Shown here in pieces: positions 53,128-63,473 of a stretch of 64,000 nucleotides of DNA. The translations under genes and the position numbers were made by a program. The notes below the pieces were generated by a model. That model saw only the letters and a program-made list of their open reading frames with translations. It did no database searches and was not told where the DNA came from. The stretch is taken from contig NZ_CP110636.1 of the NCBI RefSeq assembly GCF_026153355.1, forward strand, positions 5,084,001 through 5,148,000, written 5' to 3'. The number at the start of each line of letters is the position of its first letter. The stretch's first letter is position 1. Origin of the DNA: Streptomyces endophytica. Lineage in GTDB: Bacteria; Actinomycetota; Actinomycetes; Streptomycetales; Streptomycetaceae.

Positions 53128-54156
53128 TCAGGCCGGAACGGTGCACTCGAAGGCGTGCAGGTACGGGTTGACGACGAGGACGTCGTGCACCTCCAGCCCG
53201 GCGTCCGAGATCCGGCGGATCATGCTGTCCTTGGTGTGCTTGGCGCCGCCCACGTTCAGCAGGAGCAGCAGGTCCATGGCGGTGGTGAACTTCATCGACG
53301 GGCTGTCGTCGACGAGGTTCTCGATGACCACGACCCGGGCGCCGGGCCGGGCCGCCGCCTTGACGTTGTGCAGCGTCCGGCGGGTGGAGTCGTCGTCCCA
53401 CTCCAGGATGTTCTTGATGATGTAGACGTCGGCCCGGACCGGGATGTCCTCCCGGCAGTCGCCGGGCACCACCTTCACCCGTGGGGCGAGCGGGCCGCCC
53501 GCGCGCAGCCGGGGGTCCGGCTGCGCCACGACCGTGGGCAGGTCGAGCAGGGTGCCCTCCAGCGCGGGGTACTTCTCCAGCAGGCTGGCGAGGACGTGGC
53601 CCTGCCCGCCGCCGATGTCCGCCACCGACCGCGCCTTCGACAGGTCCAGCAGGCGGGCGACGTCCTCGGCCGACTGCTTGCTGGAGGTCGTCATGGCCCG
53701 GTCGAAGACCTGGGCGGACTCGGTGGCGTCCTGGTGCAGGTACTCGAAGAAGCTCTTGCCGTAGAGGTCGTCGAAGACATCGCGCCCGGAGCGCACCGCC
53801 TCGTCCAGCCGCGGCCACGCCTCCCAGGTCCACGGCTCGGTGCACCACAGGGAGATGTAGCGCAGGCTGTTCGGGGTGTCCTCGCGCAGCATCCGGGACA
53901 TGTCGGTGTGGACGTACTTCCCGTCGTCGGTCTCGGCGAAGATCCCGTAGCAGGACAGCGCGCGCAACAGCCGTTCCAGCGGCCGCGGTTCGGCCTTCAC
54001 CTCGGCTGCCAGCTCCTCGGCGGAGGCCGGCCGGTCGCCGAGCGCGTCGGCGACGCCGAGTCGCGCCGCCGCCCGTACCGCCGCCGCGCACGCGGCTCCG
54101 AAGACGAGCTCCCGCAGCCGCATGGCCGACTGGGGCGTGGGACTTACGGTGGTCAT
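53128..54156 (-). CDS. SAM-dependent O-methyltransferase, TcmN/DnrK type
   Basis: Methyltransferase of 342 residues: an N-terminal dimerisation/winged-helix domain (LGVADALGDRPASAEELA, then LLRALSCYGIF) and a C-terminal Rossmann core with SAM loop VADIGGGQGHVLA, LLDLPTVV, and YIIKNILEWDDD. This is the family of plant-type O-methyltransferases used on aromatic polyketides. It is convergent with the spore-pigment operon and has its own promoter, so a pigment-methylation role is plausible but not proven. The standard S. coelicolor whiE set lacks such a gene, to my knowledge. Confidence 0.92.
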   Translation of the reverse strand: MTTVSPTPQSAMRLRELVFGAACAAAVRAAARLGVADALGDRPASAEELAAEVKAEPRPLERLLRALSCYGIFAETDDGKYVHTDMSRMLREDTPNSLRYISLWCTEPWTWEAWPRLDEAVRSGRDVFDDLYGKSFFEYLHQDATESAQVFDRAMTTSSKQSAEDVARLLDLSKARSVADIGGGQGHVLASLLEKYPALEGTLLDLPTVVAQPDPRLRAGGPLAPRVKVVPGDCREDIPVRADVYIIKNILEWDDDSTRRTLHNVKAAARPGARVVVIENLVDDSPSMKFTTAMDLLLLLNVGGAKHTKDSMIRRISDAGLEVHDVLVVNPYLHAFECTVPA

Positions 54157-54219
54157 TCCGCCTCTATTCTCCCGTGGTAGGTGAGTGCACCCGTGGCACC
54201 GGGTGCGCCCGGTGGGCCG

Positions 54220-55280
54220 TCAGCACAGCCCGGCCGGCTTCGAGGTCCGGCAGACGTTGCGGACGAACCTGTTCCCCCGGCCCTTGGGGTCCCGGTTGGC
54301 CAGGTCGACCGGCTTGTTGCGCAGCACGATGTTGTCGACGACGGTGTTGTGCTCGTTGAGCGCGCCCACGAAGCTGTGGAAGAGGACGATGCCGCCGGAG
54401 AGCGGCGACGTGCCCCGGTTGTCGCGGACCAGGTTGTGCCGCACCAGCGCCCGTTCGGTGCCGGTGAGCACGATGCCCGAGCCCTGGAGGAACGGCAGCC
54501 GCTTGGTGGCGGCGCAGTGCTGGTTGTTCCGGGAGACGTCGTTGTCCCGTACGGTCAGCGCGCCCGCCCGGGGGCGGGACTCGTCGCCGACGATGAAGAC
54601 CCCGGCGCAGTTCCCGACGACGGTGTTGTGACCCACCGTCAGGTTCCTGACCCGGCGGATGGTGACACCGATCCGGTTGCGGGACATCCGGTTCTCGGTG
54701 ATCGACGCGCCCCGGGTGTCGGTCGCACCGCCCTCCTCCTTGACGGTGTTCGCCAGGAAGATGCCGGAATCGCCGTTGCCGGTGACGAAGTTGTCGCGGA
54801 TCACGCCGCGGAGGGACTTCTCCTGCGCGATGCCCAGACCCCGTTCTTCCGGGACGTCACCCCGAGCACGGACAGCCGGTCGGTGCCGGAGGCCCAGATG
54901 CCGTTCTGCTGGAAGCCGGAGACGGTCAACGCGCGGATGCTGACGCCGCGGAGCAGCCGGTTCCGCGTGCCGAGCACGCAGATGCCGTTGCCTTCCTTGC
55001 CGCAGCGGTTCGCCGCCCGCTTCGCCGACGGGCGGATCACCGTCTTCTTGCCGGCCCCGACGAGGTGCAGCCACGGCGTGGTGATCAGCACGCTCTCGCG
55101 GTAGACCCCGGGCCGGAGGACGACGGTGTCACCCGGCCGGGCCGCGTCCACCGCCTGCTGGATCGACTCGCCCGGGCGGACGACATGCCGTCCCGGGGCA
55201 TCGGAGGGGGGTGCCGCGCCCAGTCCGCCGGCCATCACCGCGGCGACGCAGCCCAGGAGTGTCATCTGTTGTAGGGCCAT
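54220..55280 (-). CDS. Secreted parallel beta-helix protein (one frameshift)
   Basis: About 350 residues. A short N-terminal hydrophobic segment (TLLGCVAAVMAGGLGAAPP) is a signal peptide, possibly with a lipobox-like LLGC. The start of a right-handed beta-helix follows: RPGESIQQAVDAARPGDTVVLRPG, then many NTVVGN, NDVSRN and NRIGV-type rungs as in NosD and polysaccharide-binding helices. One base is missing near 54841 (AACGGGGTC where a fifth G restores frame). No catalytic residues are evident, so a carbohydrate or surface role is only a guess. Alternative start at 55265. Confidence 0.85.
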
Positions 55281-55738
55281 GAGGCGAAGCTATGGGCGAT
55301 CAACCCCGCTCGCCATTTGTGGTGACCCGATGACGGCCGAGGGTGCGCCCGCCGGCGTCCGACACGCCGTCAAGTCCGCTGGCCGGCCTTCCGCCCGGCC
55401 GCGCATCAGGGCCGGTCAGCGGGGTTCTCCGGATGCTCGGCGCGGCTCCCCGTGCCGGTCGGCGGATCGCCCGGCCGGCACTCACCTGACCGGGTATCGG
55501 ATGCCGTGTCCGCACGGTCCCCGGGCCCGGCGTCCGACGGTGGGTCAGCCGGCCCGTCCGGCCACACCTCGGTCAGGAACGCCGTGAGGCTGGCCGGCAG
55601 GAACCACGGTCGGACGCGGAAGACGGTCATGGCAGACCAACGCGCGGGGCCCGGCCGACGACACCCGGCAAGGGGCCGGACGCCCCCTTCATCACCCCAA
55701 CGGCCCTCCGCGGCGCGGCGGGTGTGTCCGGTCCCGGC
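55281..55738. other. Gap with no convincing gene
   Basis: About 460 bases between the beta-helix gene and the TetR gene. A 74-codon open stretch on the minus strand (55406-55630) lacks a ribosome site and known features and is not annotated. No clear repeats were seen. Confidence 0.5.
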
Positions 55739-56500
55739 TCAGCGGGCGCGCCGGATCGCCGCCTCGACCCCGTCCAGGACGACCGCGAGCCCGCCCTCGA
55801 AGGCCGCCCGCGCCTCGCGTTCCAGATACGGCACCGAGTCGTCGGTGACCGGGACCGCGCCCTCGGTCTCCAGCCGGACCAGCAGCGGGAAGCGCTCGGC
55901 GAAGTCGGGCACCACCTCCTCCAGCATCCCGGACCGCGCCAGCCACCAGTCCTCGTCGGACACCCCGGTCGAGGCCGCGGCCACCCGGGACTCGGCGACG
56001 GTCCGCGCGGCCCCGCGCACGACGTGCACCAGCGTCCCGACCACCCGCCGCAGCTCCGTGGAGTCAAGACCGGTGGCGTACAGCAGCCGGAGCAGCGTCT
56101 CCAGGGCGCGGTACTCGTGCGGGCCGAGCACCGGGCGGGCCTGGGAGACCTGGAGCACCCAGGGGTGGCGCAGGTAGAACTCCCAGGTGTCCTCGGCCCA
56201 GGACGTCACCGCGGCCCGCCAGCCCGCCGCCGGGTCGTAGTCGTGCGGCAGCTCGGCCAGCACCTGGTCGTACATCAGGTCCACCAGCTCGCTCTTGCCC
56301 GGGACGTAGGTGTACAGCGCCATGGCGGTGCGTCCCAGCCGCTCGCCGACCGCGCGCATGGACAGGGCCGCCATGCCCTCCGCGTCGGCGACCGCGATCC
56401 CGGCCCGGACGATCACCTCGACGCTCAGGGCCGGTTTGGGGCCCGGCCACTGCCGCGTACGCGCCCCGCCGGGGCGCTCGTCGCGCCAGAGCAGAGCCAT
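55739..56500 (-). CDS. TetR-family repressor divergent from UvrA-like gene
   Basis: Repressor of 253 residues with N-terminal HTH (IVRAGIAVADAEGMAALSMRAVGERLG) and a C-terminal ligand domain of the TetR-C type found in tetracycline-like repressors (WEFYLRHPWVLQV). It is divergent from a DrrC-like UvrA protein, with twin palindromes between them, so it probably controls resistance in response to a DNA-binding drug. ATG 56500 is chosen; an earlier in-frame ATG at 56572 would place the operator in coding sequence. Confidence 0.9.
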   Translation of the reverse strand: MALLWRDERPGGARTRQWPGPKPALSVEVIVRAGIAVADAEGMAALSMRAVGERLGRTAMALYTYVPGKSELVDLMYDQVLAELPHDYDPAAGWRAAVTSWAEDTWEFYLRHPWVLQVSQARPVLGPHEYRALETLLRLLYATGLDSTELRRVVGTLVHVVRGAARTVAESRVAAASTGVSDEDWWLARSGMLEEVVPDFAERFPLLVRLETEGAVPVTDDSVPYLEREARAAFEGGLAVVLDGVEAAIRRAR

Positions 56501-56548
56501 CGACCGACGGGGGTCGCCCTGGCCGGCGAATACCACCACTTGCCGTCT

Positions 56549-56597
56549 CCTTACGCCATAAAGTAACGTCACCCGGCGAACTCTTTACGGTGTAAGG
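56549..56597. promoter_or_regulatory. Twin TetR-type operators between TetR and UvrA-like genes
   Basis: Two 15-base elements in inverted orientation: CCTTACGCCATAAAG (56549-56563) and CTTTACGGTGTAAGG (56583-56597). One is the reverse complement of the other at 13 of 15 bases, and each is itself nearly palindromic (CTTTAC-N3-GTAAGG). Centre distance is 34 bp. Confidence 0.8.
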
Positions 56598-56609
56598 ATA
56601 TCAGGAGGG

Positions 56610-58926
<2,317 letters not shown>

Positions 58927-59000
58927 GCCCGTCCACCTCCTGCGGGACCACCCCCGGCCGCCTCGACGCAGCCCGCACGCAAGGGAGTTGACCGCCCGCC

Positions 59001-59375
59001 TCAGCCGGCGCGTTCCGCCGCGCTGCGCTCCACGCAGAACTCGTTGCCCTCGATGTCGGCCATCGTCGCCCACCCCGTCCCGTCGGGCCGGCGGTGGTCG
59101 GCGACCAGGGTCGCGCCGAGCGCCAGCAGCCGCTCGACCTCCTCGTCGCGGCCGCGGTCCTGCGGCTGCAGATCCAGATGCAGCCGGTTCTTCCCGGCTT
59201 TGGCCTCGGGCACCGCGACGAACAGCAGCGCACCGGCCGCGGTGCGGACCGTGGCCTCCGGATCCCCCGGGAAGTCGTCCTCGGCCAGCGCACCGCCCAG
59301 CACCTCGGCCCAGAAGGTCGCCAGCCGGTGGGCATCGGTGCAGTCGACGGTGATGTGCCGTATCAGTGAGCTCAT
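59001..59375 (-). CDS. VOC/glyoxalase-fold protein
   Basis: Protein of 124 residues with the paired beta-alpha-beta-beta-beta pattern of vicinal-oxygen-chelate proteins: RHITVDCTDAHRLATFWAEVLGG and a second half ending MADIEGNEFCVERS (metal-binding Glu position). The middle LHLDLQPQDRGRDEEVERLLALGA is characteristic of small lyase/dioxygenase-like members. No substrate is indicated. It is convergent with the UvrA-like gene but shows no obvious link. Confidence 0.88.
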   Translation of the reverse strand: MSSLIRHITVDCTDAHRLATFWAEVLGGALAEDDFPGDPEATVRTAAGALLFVAVPEAKAGKNRLHLDLQPQDRGRDEEVERLLALGATLVADHRRPDGTGWATMADIEGNEFCVERSAAERAG

Positions 59376-59663
59376 GCGCGTCAGTGTCTGCGGAGGTCCC
59401 GGGCCTGTCCACCGGGATTGCGCGCCGGGAGCGCACCCGGTTTGTCCGGCCCACCCATTCAGGTCGGGCACCCCCGTCGTCTACAGTTGCAGAAATCCGC
59501 AATTCAACAGATGACGCGACGGCCGTGCGGCCTGAACGCGGAGGACCATGCGTGGGCGGTTTCGCCGAGTCGGTACGGGCACACCAGACCCGCGGTGCGG
59601 GCCGGGCAGGGGCGCGGACATGAGCGGCGCCCGGTCACACCCCACCGGGACCGGGTGAGCGCG
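59376..59663. other. Gap, no gene seen
   Basis: About 290 bases upstream of the VOC gene without a convincing coding region or terminator. Confidence 0.4.
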
Positions 59664-60059
59664 ATGTCCGGCGCAGCACGGCGCAAGGGACCGCCGCCCT
59701 GGCGGGCGGTCCGCTCCCGCACCTGCATACCGGCGCCCTCCGGCCCGGGTGCCGGCCGGCCCTGCCGCGGGCGCCCGCCGGCCCGGGGGCCGTTGCGCCG
59801 CCCCCACGGACACGGCCGCGGCTGCCCCCAGCCGACCGCCCGTCACCACGCCTCCCCGCGCTGCGGCGTCCGGCGCCCGCGCACCACCGCGCTCCGCCCG
59901 GGCCTCCAGCTGGCCCGGCTGCCCGGCGCCGTACTGATCACCCACCGGGCGCCGCGCACCGGCCTGTTGCGCCGGGTCCTGCTCTCCGTCCTCGTCACGA
60001 ACCTGCTGCTGCTCTTTCTCGCGCTGGTCGTCTATCTGGGACGGCACGCGGGCACGTAG
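59664..60059 (+). CDS. Possible small single-helix membrane protein
   Basis: Open frame of 131 residues: a long Arg/Pro-rich cytosolic part and, at the C-terminus, a clear membrane helix (VLLSVLVTNLLLLFLALVV) with few residues after it, the layout of a tail-anchored protein. Codon third positions in the last half are strongly G/C, as in real genes here. No family is recognised. The 3' end overlaps the convergent phosphatidyltransferase by 65 bases and the ribosome site is poor, so this is tentative. Confidence 0.38.
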   Translation: MSGAARRKGPPPWRAVRSRTCIPAPSGPGAGRPCRGRPPARGPLRRPHGHGRGCPQPTARHHASPRCGVRRPRTTALRPGLQLARLPGAVLITHRAPRTGLLRRVLLSVLVTNLLLLFLALVVYLGRHAGT

Positions 60060-60792
60060 GGGTCGCTCCCCGGGTCCCCGGCCGGGCCCGCCACAGCCAC
60101 CTGACGTCCCGTCCGAACGACCACACCAGCAGCGCCAGCGCGCCGGCCACCGCAGCGCCGGCCACCTCCCGCGGCACGATCCCGGCACCGGCCACCACCA
60201 GCACGATGCCCTGCAGCGCGGCCACCGTCTTCCGGGCCATGCTCGGCGGCAGCTCACCGCGCAACCACGGCCACGCCCAGGACGCCGCGACGAACGCGTA
60301 CCGCATCAGACCGATGGCCAGGACCCAGACGCCCAGCGGCATCGCGACGTACACGCACAGCACGAGGATCAGGAACGCGTCGACCTCCATGTCGAAGCGC
60401 GCCCCCAGCCGCGTCGCCGTGTCGGTGCGCCGGGCCACCTGGCCGTCCACCGCGTCCAGGATCAGCGCCACCGTGGCCAGCGCGGTCAGCACCGCGACCG
60501 GGGCCCGCCGGTCGAAGGAGTCCGCGACCAGCGCGGTCACCCCGCCCACCAGGATCGCCCGGGCCAGCGTGACGCGGTTCGCCGGCCCGAACGGACCGGA
60601 CCACGACCGGCGCAGCGCCAGCGTGAGCACCGCCCAGGTCACCACCGCGAACGCGGAACCCGTCAGCCACCCCGCGGTGCCCAGCCCGACCACCCGGCAC
60701 AACACCTCCAGCACCAGCAGCTGCACGCCCATGCCCGCCGTGGTGTCCGGCCCCAAGGCTCTTGTGTCGTAGTGCCCTTGTACGGCCACCAT
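59995..60792 (-). CDS. CDP-alcohol phosphatidyltransferase family protein
   Basis: Membrane enzyme of 265 residues with the full signature LDAVDGQVARRTD...GARFDMEVD (positions about 125-150; the D-x2-DG-x2-AR-x8-G-x3-D-x3-D pattern) and several flanking hydrophobic helices. Family members transfer a phosphatidyl or related group from CDP-diacylglycerol to an alcohol; the acceptor is unknown. AAAGGAGG directly before ATG 60792 fixes the start. Divergent from the dehydrogenase operon; association with it is suggested only by location. Confidence 0.88.
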   Translation of the reverse strand: MVAVQGHYDTRALGPDTTAGMGVQLLVLEVLCRVVGLGTAGWLTGSAFAVVTWAVLTLALRRSWSGPFGPANRVTLARAILVGGVTALVADSFDRRAPVAVLTALATVALILDAVDGQVARRTDTATRLGARFDMEVDAFLILVLCVYVAMPLGVWVLAIGLMRYAFVAASWAWPWLRGELPPSMARKTVAALQGIVLVVAGAGIVPREVAGAAVAGALALLVWSFGRDVRWLWRARPGTRGATPTCPRAVPDRRPARERAAAGS

Positions 60793-60896
60793 GCCTCCTT
60801 TGACCTGTGGCGGAGTCGGGGGGCGCCGCGTAGGGTGACGGCGTCCTTGATCCCCAGCATCGAGGACTCCTCGCCGTAGCGTCCAGGAGGATCCCG

Positions 60897-61885
60897 TTGC
60901 CGCGCGCCGCTTGTGCCTTTTGGACAAACGCCCCAGGGCAGGGCGGGATCCGGCCGGCGGAGCTGTCCCGGCCCGGTCCCGACGAGGTGCTGGTGCGCAC
61001 GCTCTGGTCCGGGGTGAGCCGCGGCACCGAGACCCTGGTCTTCCGCGGCGGGGTGCCGGAGAGCCAGCACACGGCGATGCGGGCGCCCTACCAGGAGGGC
61101 GACTTCCCCGCGCCGGTCAAATACGGCTACCTCAACGTCGGTGTCGTCGAGGAGGGACCGCCCGCGCTGCGCGGCCGCACGGTCTTCTGCCTGTACCCGC
61201 ACCAGACGCACTACGTCGTCCCGGCCCACGCCGTCACCCCCGTACCGGACACCGTGCCCGCCGCCCGCGCCGTCCTCGCCGGCACCGTCGAGACCGCGGT
61301 CAACGCCCTCTGGGACGCCGGGCCGCTGATCGGCGACCGGATCGCGGTGATCGGCGGCGGCATGGTCGGATGCAGTGTGGCCGCCCTCCTCGCCCGTTAC
61401 CCGGCGGTGCGGGTGCAGTTGGTCGACGCCGATCCCGGCCGCGCCGCCACCGCCGAGGCCCTCGGCGTGGACTTCGCGCTGCCCGCCGACGCCCGGGGCG
61501 ACTGCGACCTCGTGGTGCACGCCAGCGCCACCGAGGAAGGCCTGGCCCGCGCCCTCGAACTGCTCGCGCCGGAGGGCACCGTCCTGGAGCTGAGCTGGTA
61601 CGGCGACCGGCGGGTCAGCCTGCCGCTGGGCGAGGCGTTCCACTCCCGCCGGCTGGTCGTGCGCAGCAGCCAGGTCGGCACCGTCTCCCCGGCCCGGCGG
61701 GCCCGCCGCGGCTACGCGGACCGGATGGCGCTGGCCCTCGAACTCCTCGCCGATCCCGCCTTCGACGCGCTGATCACCGGGAGTCAGCCTTCGAGGAGCT
61801 GCCGCAGGTGCTGCCCCGGCTCGCCTCCGGCGACCTCCCGGCGCTCTGCCACCGCATCCGGTACGCACCGCCGGACGGCCGGTAG
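60897..61885 (+). CDS. Medium-chain (zinc-binding-type) dehydrogenase (one frameshift)
   Basis: About 329 residues of the MDR superfamily: an N-terminal GroES-like domain (LVRTLWSGVSRGTETLVFRG) and a Rossmann domain IAVIGGGMVGCSVAALLARY. The N-terminal segment resembles family members in which the catalytic zinc ligands are reduced, and the usual GHE motif is missing, so zinc-independent chemistry is possible. TTG 60897 is the start, after AGGAGG. One base is missing near 61781 (ACCGGGAGTC for ACCGGGGAGTC), and the last ~35 residues continue in the next frame to 61885. First gene of a likely four-gene operon. Confidence 0.86.
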
Positions 61886-61959
61886 GCGCCGCGCGCCGGC
61901 CCGGATCCGCCCCCCCACCACACCGTCACTGAGACCGACATCACACCGGAGGAACGGCC

Positions 61960-62358
61960 TTGTTCAGCATCACCGTCCGCGATCACCTGATGGTCGCGCA
62001 CAGCTTCCGCGGTGCCGTGTTCGGCCCCGCGCAGCGGCTCCACGGCGCGACGTTCATCGTGGACGCCACCTTCCGCCGGCCCGAGCTCGACGCCGACAAC
62101 ATCGTCGTCGACATCGGCCTGGCCACCCAGGAACTCGCCGGCGTGGTCGGCGAGCTGAACTACCGCAACCTCGACGACGAGCCCGCCTTCGCCGGCACCA
62201 ACACCTCGACGGAGGCGCTGGCCAAGGTCATCGCCGACCGGCTCGCCGATCGCGTGCACGCCGGCAACCTCGGTGAGGGCGCCCGCGAACTGACCGGCAT
62301 ATCGGTCACCCTGCACGAATCGCACATCGCCTGGGCCAGCTACGAGCGCGCGCTGTGA
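61960..62358 (+). CDS. 6-pyruvoyltetrahydropterin synthase-like protein
   Basis: Protein of 132 residues of the PTPS/QueD fold. The first zinc-ligand histidine is kept (MVAHSF), but the HGH motif is HGA (RLHGATF), losing one zinc histidine, and the catalytic DH pair of the D/H-K-NLND segment is replaced (ELNYRNLDD). TSTEALAKVIADRL and the terminal LHESHIAWASYE (Glu) are as in the family. It may bind a pterin-like or different substrate without classic catalysis. TTG 61960 has a strong GGAGGA site 10 bases before. The following gene overlaps by 4 bases. Confidence 0.82.
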   Translation: MFSITVRDHLMVAHSFRGAVFGPAQRLHGATFIVDATFRRPELDADNIVVDIGLATQELAGVVGELNYRNLDDEPAFAGTNTSTEALAKVIADRLADRVHAGNLGEGARELTGISVTLHESHIAWASYERAL

Positions 62359-63473
62359 CCCCCGGCGCCGCCCCGGCGGGGGAGCGGACGGTGCACGTCG
62401 TCCTGCCCGGCGGCGTCGACGACCCGGCGGTGCCCAGCGGCGGCAACACCTACGACCGCCGGGTGTGCCAGGGCCTCCCGGCGGCGGGGTGGCGGGTGCG
62501 CCCGTACGCCCTGCCCGGCACCTGGCCGCGGCCGGGCGCCGCCGACCGCGCGGAACTGGCCCGGGTGCTGGCGGCCCGGCCCGACGGCGCGGTGGTCCTC
62601 CTCGACGGGCTGGTCGGCTGCGGCGTCCCCGAGGTCCTGGAGCCCGAGGCCGCCCGGCTGCGGCTCGCCGTCCTCGTCCACCTGCCGCTCGCCGACGAGA
62701 CCGGGCTCGCCCCCCGCGACGCGGCCGACCTGGACGCCCGCGAACGCCGCGCCCTGCACGCCGCCGGCGCCGTCGTGGCCACCAGCGCCTGGGCCGCCGG
62801 CCGGATCACCGCCCACCACCACCTGCCGCCCGCCCGCGTGCACCTCGCCCGGCCCGGGACCGACCCCGCACCGCTCGCCCCCGGCACCGACGCCGGCACC
62901 GCGCTGCTCTGCGTCGCCGCGCTCACCCCGCGCAAGGGGCAGCGCCGGCTGCTCGACGCCCTGGCGACCATCACCGATCCGCCCTGGCACTGCACCTTCG
63001 TCGGCGGCCCCGGCGGCGACCCCGGCTACGCCGCTCAACTGCACGCACAGGTGGGTGAGTTGGGCATCGGCGACCGGGTCCACTTCGCCGGACCACGGAC
63101 CGGTGCCGAGCTGGCCGCGCACTACGCCGCCGCCGACCTGCTGGTCCTCGCCTCGTACGCCGAGACCTACGGCATGGTGATCACCGAGGCGCTGGCGCGC
63201 GGAATTCCCGTTCTGGCCACGGCCGTCGACGGCGTACCGGAGGCCCTCGGACGGGCCCCCGACGGCACCCCGCCCGGCCTGCTCGTCCCCTCCGGGGAGC
63301 CCGCGGCGCTCTCCGGCGCCCTGCGCGACTGGCTGGCGGACCGTGCGCTGCGGCACCGGCTGAGGGAAGCCGCGCGCGGACGGCGTGCCATGCTGGAGGG
63401 GTGGGAGATGACGTCGCACAGCCTGGCCGAAGCGCTGGAACGGCTTCGGCACGAGCCCCGGAGCAGCCGATGA
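62355..63473 (+). CDS. Glycosyltransferase, family 4 (GT-B)
   Basis: Sugar transferase of 372 residues with a GT-B fold. The N-terminal acceptor domain starts HVVLPGGVDDPAVPSGGNTYDRR; the donor domain has AALTPRKGQRRLLDAL and the E-x7-E nucleotide-sugar motif in YAETYGMVITEALARG. Overlaps the pterin-synthase-like gene by 4 bases (GTGA) and is followed, with 4-base overlap, by a methyltransferase. The four genes probably build one modified small molecule or lipid-linked glycan. Confidence 0.92.
   Translation: MTPGAAPAGERTVHVVLPGGVDDPAVPSGGNTYDRRVCQGLPAAGWRVRPYALPGTWPRPGAADRAELARVLAARPDGAVVLLDGLVGCGVPEVLEPEAARLRLAVLVHLPLADETGLAPRDAADLDARERRALHAAGAVVATSAWAAGRITAHHHLPPARVHLARPGTDPAPLAPGTDAGTALLCVAALTPRKGQRRLLDALATITDPPWHCTFVGGPGGDPGYAAQLHAQVGELGIGDRVHFAGPRTGAELAAHYAAADLLVLASYAETYGMVITEALARGIPVLATAVDGVPEALGRAPDGTPPGLLVPSGEPAALSGALRDWLADRALRHRLREAARGRRAMLEGWEMTSHSLAEALERLRHEPRSSR

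Noticed and set aside
55406..55630. Small minus-strand gene beginning MTVFRVRPWFLP
   Set aside because: No ribosome site, no family and a composition-driven tail; evidence is too weak.
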